In this document: positions 6,149 through 7,315 of the stretch, piece after piece
Layout: each line of letters begins with the position of its first letter
Numbering within the stretch: position 1 is the stretch's first letter
Assembly: GCA_902772565.1 (NCBI GenBank)
Contig: CACYBJ010000257.1
Span: forward strand, 1-7,315
Direction of reading: 5' to 3'
DNA length: 7,315 nucleotides
Origin: an uncultured Lachnospiraceae bacterium
GTDB lineage: Bacteria; Bacillota; Clostridia; Lachnospirales; Lachnospiraceae
Position numbers and translations under genes: made by a program
Notes under the pieces: model-generated
What the model saw: only the letters and a program-made list of their open reading frames with translations
Databases searched by the model: none
What the model was told of the DNA's origin: nothing

Positions 6149-6832
6149 CTACTTAAGGACAGCAAATACTGTCTTAACCATAGTCTTTAAATCATTTGCG
6201 TTACTGAATTTCTTTATGGATTCAAGGTTATATTCCATCTTTCCGGGAAGCACCTGATTAACATATACTTCGTCAACATCGTCGGCTGCGGAAAGAAGTC
6301 TGTCTTCGTCTTTGTACTTAATGGAGCACTCGCTGGTAACTCCCGCCGGAAGAAGAAGTGTTGCCATCATCTCGGGAGTGTAACGCTTAACATACTTTGT
6401 TACCTCAGGTCTTGTACCCACAAAGCTCATGTCTCCCAAAAGAATATTGATGAGCTGGGGAAGTTCGTCAAGCCTGCATCCGCGAAGTTTGGCACCGATT
6501 TTGGTGATGCGTGCATCGCCTCCGGTAGTAACCAGACTGCCCTTCTTGTCGGCATCTGCCACCATGGTGCGGAACTTGAAGATCCTGAATTTTCTTCCGT
6601 ACTGAGTGATTCTTTCCTGTCTGTAAAAAACTCCGCCTTCGGAATCTTTAACGATCAGTATTGCAATGATCACCAGTACAGGGGCCAGTATTATGAGCAT
6701 TATCAGAGCCATGATAAAATCGAAAGCCCTTTTTACTTTAAGGGCGCCCTGCTTTTTCATGAGCTCGTCATAGTACGGGCGAACCGCGTCGTTTTGCATG
6801 TATTTCGGAAGCTTGTCCCAGTCTTTAAGCAT
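6149..6832 (-). CDS. Polyprenol-phosphate sugar-phosphate transferase (initiating enzyme)
   Basis: A 227-residue monotopic phosphoglycosyl transferase of the bacterial sugar transferase family (PglC/WcaJ catalytic domain). It transfers a sugar phosphate from a UDP-sugar to undecaprenyl phosphate and so starts repeat-unit assembly. After a soluble lead-in (LPKYM, VRPYY) comes KRAFD (34-38) and a hydrophobic segment 39-62 with Pro51, as expected for the re-entrant membrane helix. FYRQERITQYGRKFRIFKFR (69-88) follows, then the catalytic Asp-Glu pair in RLDELPQL (120-127; D122, E123). GDMSFVGTRPE (133-143) ends the core, with Thr where the usual motif has Pro. It lacks the N-terminal multi-helix domain of WcaJ/WbaP, so it is the short form. 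Start: a TTG frame reaches 6853, but ATG 6832 has GGAG 6 nt upstream and is preferred. Substrate may be an amino sugar given the upstream aminotransferase; this is inferred. Confidence 0.93.
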   Translation of the reverse strand: MLKDWDKLPKYMQNDAVRPYYDELMKKQGALKVKRAFDFIMALIMLIILAPVLVIIAILIVKDSEGGVFYRQERITQYGRKFRIFKFRTMVADADKKGSLVTTGGDARITKIGAKLRGCRLDELPQLINILLGDMSFVGTRPEVTKYVKRYTPEMMATLLLPAGVTSECSIKYKDEDRLLSAADDVDEVYVNQVLPGKMEYNLESIKKFSNANDLKTMVKTVFAVLK

Positions 6833-6838
6833 TTGATT

Positions 6839-6842
6839 CTCC
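6839..6842 (-). promoter_or_regulatory. Ribosome binding site that fixes the sugar transferase start
   Basis: GGAG in mRNA sense, 6 nt before ATG 6832. The alternative TTG at 6853 would place this site inside the coding region and has no purine block of its own, so it decides for the 227-residue protein. Confidence 0.65.
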
Positions 6843-6856
6843 AAACGCAACAAAGG

Positions 6857-6875
6857 CTACCGAACGAGCCGGTAG
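6857..6875 (-). other. Intercistronic hairpin after the aminotransferase gene
   Basis: CTACCG (6857-6862) and CGGTAG (6870-6875) form a perfect 6-bp stem with a 7-nt loop inside the 54-nt gap before the sugar transferase. The transcript continues CCUUUGUUGCG, only weakly U-rich, so it could be a leaky terminator or an RNA processing or stability element, or chance. It lies 11 nt after the aminotransferase stop. Confidence 0.3.
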
Positions 6876-6886
6876 TCATTGCCGTC

Positions 6887-7315
6887 TTAAATATATTCTT
6901 TTACAATCCTTTCCCACTGCGCGATAACATAATCCACATCTTCGTCGGTAAGAAGTGTGTGCAGCGGAAGAGTGATAAGGTTGTGATAGTAATCGTAACT
7001 GTTAGGGAAATCCTTAATGTCCCATCCCAGGTTCCTGTAGGCTGTCATCATGGGCAGAGGCTTGTAATGAACATTGGTTGCCACACCGGCCTCACTCATT
7101 TTAACAATGATTTCGTTACGGGCTTCGGTGGTGATTCCCGGAATTCTTGTAAGATACAGATGACCGGATGATGCATAGTCACTGCCGTAATGGTTGATGT
7201 GTTCCACACCGATCCTGTCACAGGCTGCATCGTACCTGGCTATGATTTCCTTTCTTCTGGCAAGAAGTCCCGGATAGCGTTCGAACTGCTTGAGTCCGAT
7301 GGCAGCCATAATGTC
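6887..7315 (-). CDS. DegT/DnrJ/EryC1/StrS family PLP aminotransferase, C-terminal part (cut by right edge)
   Basis: The frame is open from the right edge (codons Asp-Ile-Met at 7315-7307) to a TAA at 6887, giving 142 residues. Family proteins are usually about 370-400 residues, so around two thirds, including the PLP-binding lysine, lies outside. The visible part is diagnostic: DIMAAIGLKQFERYP (in-window residues 1-15) is the usual 'sdi.AAigl.QL' helix, then RRKEIIARYD, GVATNVHYKPLPMM with the family's 'HY.PLh' loop, and LITLPLHTLLTDEDVDYVI near the end, which matches the 'slPl...lt..dv..Vi' C-terminal motif. These enzymes transfer an amino group to a keto-sugar nucleotide. Here it is the first gene in the window, just before the initiating sugar transferase, so its product may be the first sugar. 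An ATG at 7309 is internal, not the start. Confidence 0.9.
   Translation of the reverse strand, partial: DIMAAIGLKQFERYPGLLARRKEIIARYDAACDRIGVEHINHYGSDYASSGHLYLTRIPGITTEARNEIIVKMSEAGVATNVHYKPLPMMTAYRNLGWDIKDFPNSYDYYHNLITLPLHTLLTDEDVDYVIAQWERIVKEYI

Noticed and set aside
5451..6257. Open frame of 268 codons on the plus strand opposite the TuaG-like and sugar transferase genes
   Set aside because: It is the antisense image of two strongly supported genes. Its translation has no recognisable motifs, and long antisense frames arise from codon bias.
6833..6853. Upstream TTG start extending the sugar transferase by seven residues
   Set aside because: The GGAG site 6 nt before ATG 6832 would be inside the coding region, and no ribosome site precedes the TTG.
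1..7315. CRISPR arrays, tRNA or rRNA genes, insertion sequences, transposase or integrase genes
   Set aside because: I saw no regularly spaced repeats, no RNA gene signatures and no mobile-element coding motifs. The only repeats are the short ones listed.

Overview
The window is a slice of a surface-polysaccharide (capsule, exopolysaccharide or O-antigen-like) biosynthesis operon. All eight protein genes lie on the minus strand, so transcription runs from the right edge (7315) to the left edge (1). Both edge genes are cut by the window. Balanced base composition, two plausible TTG starts (one adopted, one rejected), Shine-Dalgarno sites of the AGGA/GGAG type, and the style of the sugar transferase (a soluble 'LPKYM..D.VR.YY' lead-in and a VGTRPE motif) suggest a Firmicute, most likely a clostridial gut or rumen relative such as Lachnospiraceae. 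That placement is inference from protein style; no taxonomic marker is present.

Layout in transcription order: the C-terminal part of a DegT/DnrJ/EryC1/StrS PLP aminotransferase (6887-7315); a short polyprenol-phosphate sugar-phosphate transferase (6149-6832); a TuaG-like GT2 glycosyltransferase (5382-6134); a WbbL-like GT2 glycosyltransferase (4557-5360); a third, rhamnosyltransferase-like GT2 (3578-4576); a polytopic Wzy-type polymerase (2127-3512); a GT-B/GT4-like glycosyltransferase (726-2105); and the N-terminal 231 residues of a Wzx-type flippase (1-693), open at the left edge. Gaps are 54, 14, 21, minus 20 (overlap), 65, 21 and 32 nt, which fits one transcript. No promoter or canonical U-tract terminator is visible, and no stretch above 300 bases lacks a gene.

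The genes fit a Wzx/Wzy-dependent pathway. The aminotransferase helps make an amino-sugar nucleotide. The sugar transferase loads the first sugar phosphate onto undecaprenyl phosphate at the inner membrane face. Four glycosyltransferases extend the repeat unit, Wzx flips it and Wzy polymerises it. Four transferases plus the primer suggest a repeat unit of about five sugars if each adds one.

The unusual signals are in the gaps. The wzy gene is flanked by two related palindromic elements of about 41 bp (2108-2148 and 3522-3563). The 65-nt gap upstream of wzy can fold into a GNRA-capped hairpin plus two overlapping hairpins with H-type pseudoknot order. Three of the starts share a 13-nt block, GGTACRANACATG. 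These look like module boundaries, or RNA control elements, in an exchangeable glycan cassette. I found no wholly new system; the coding content belongs to known families.
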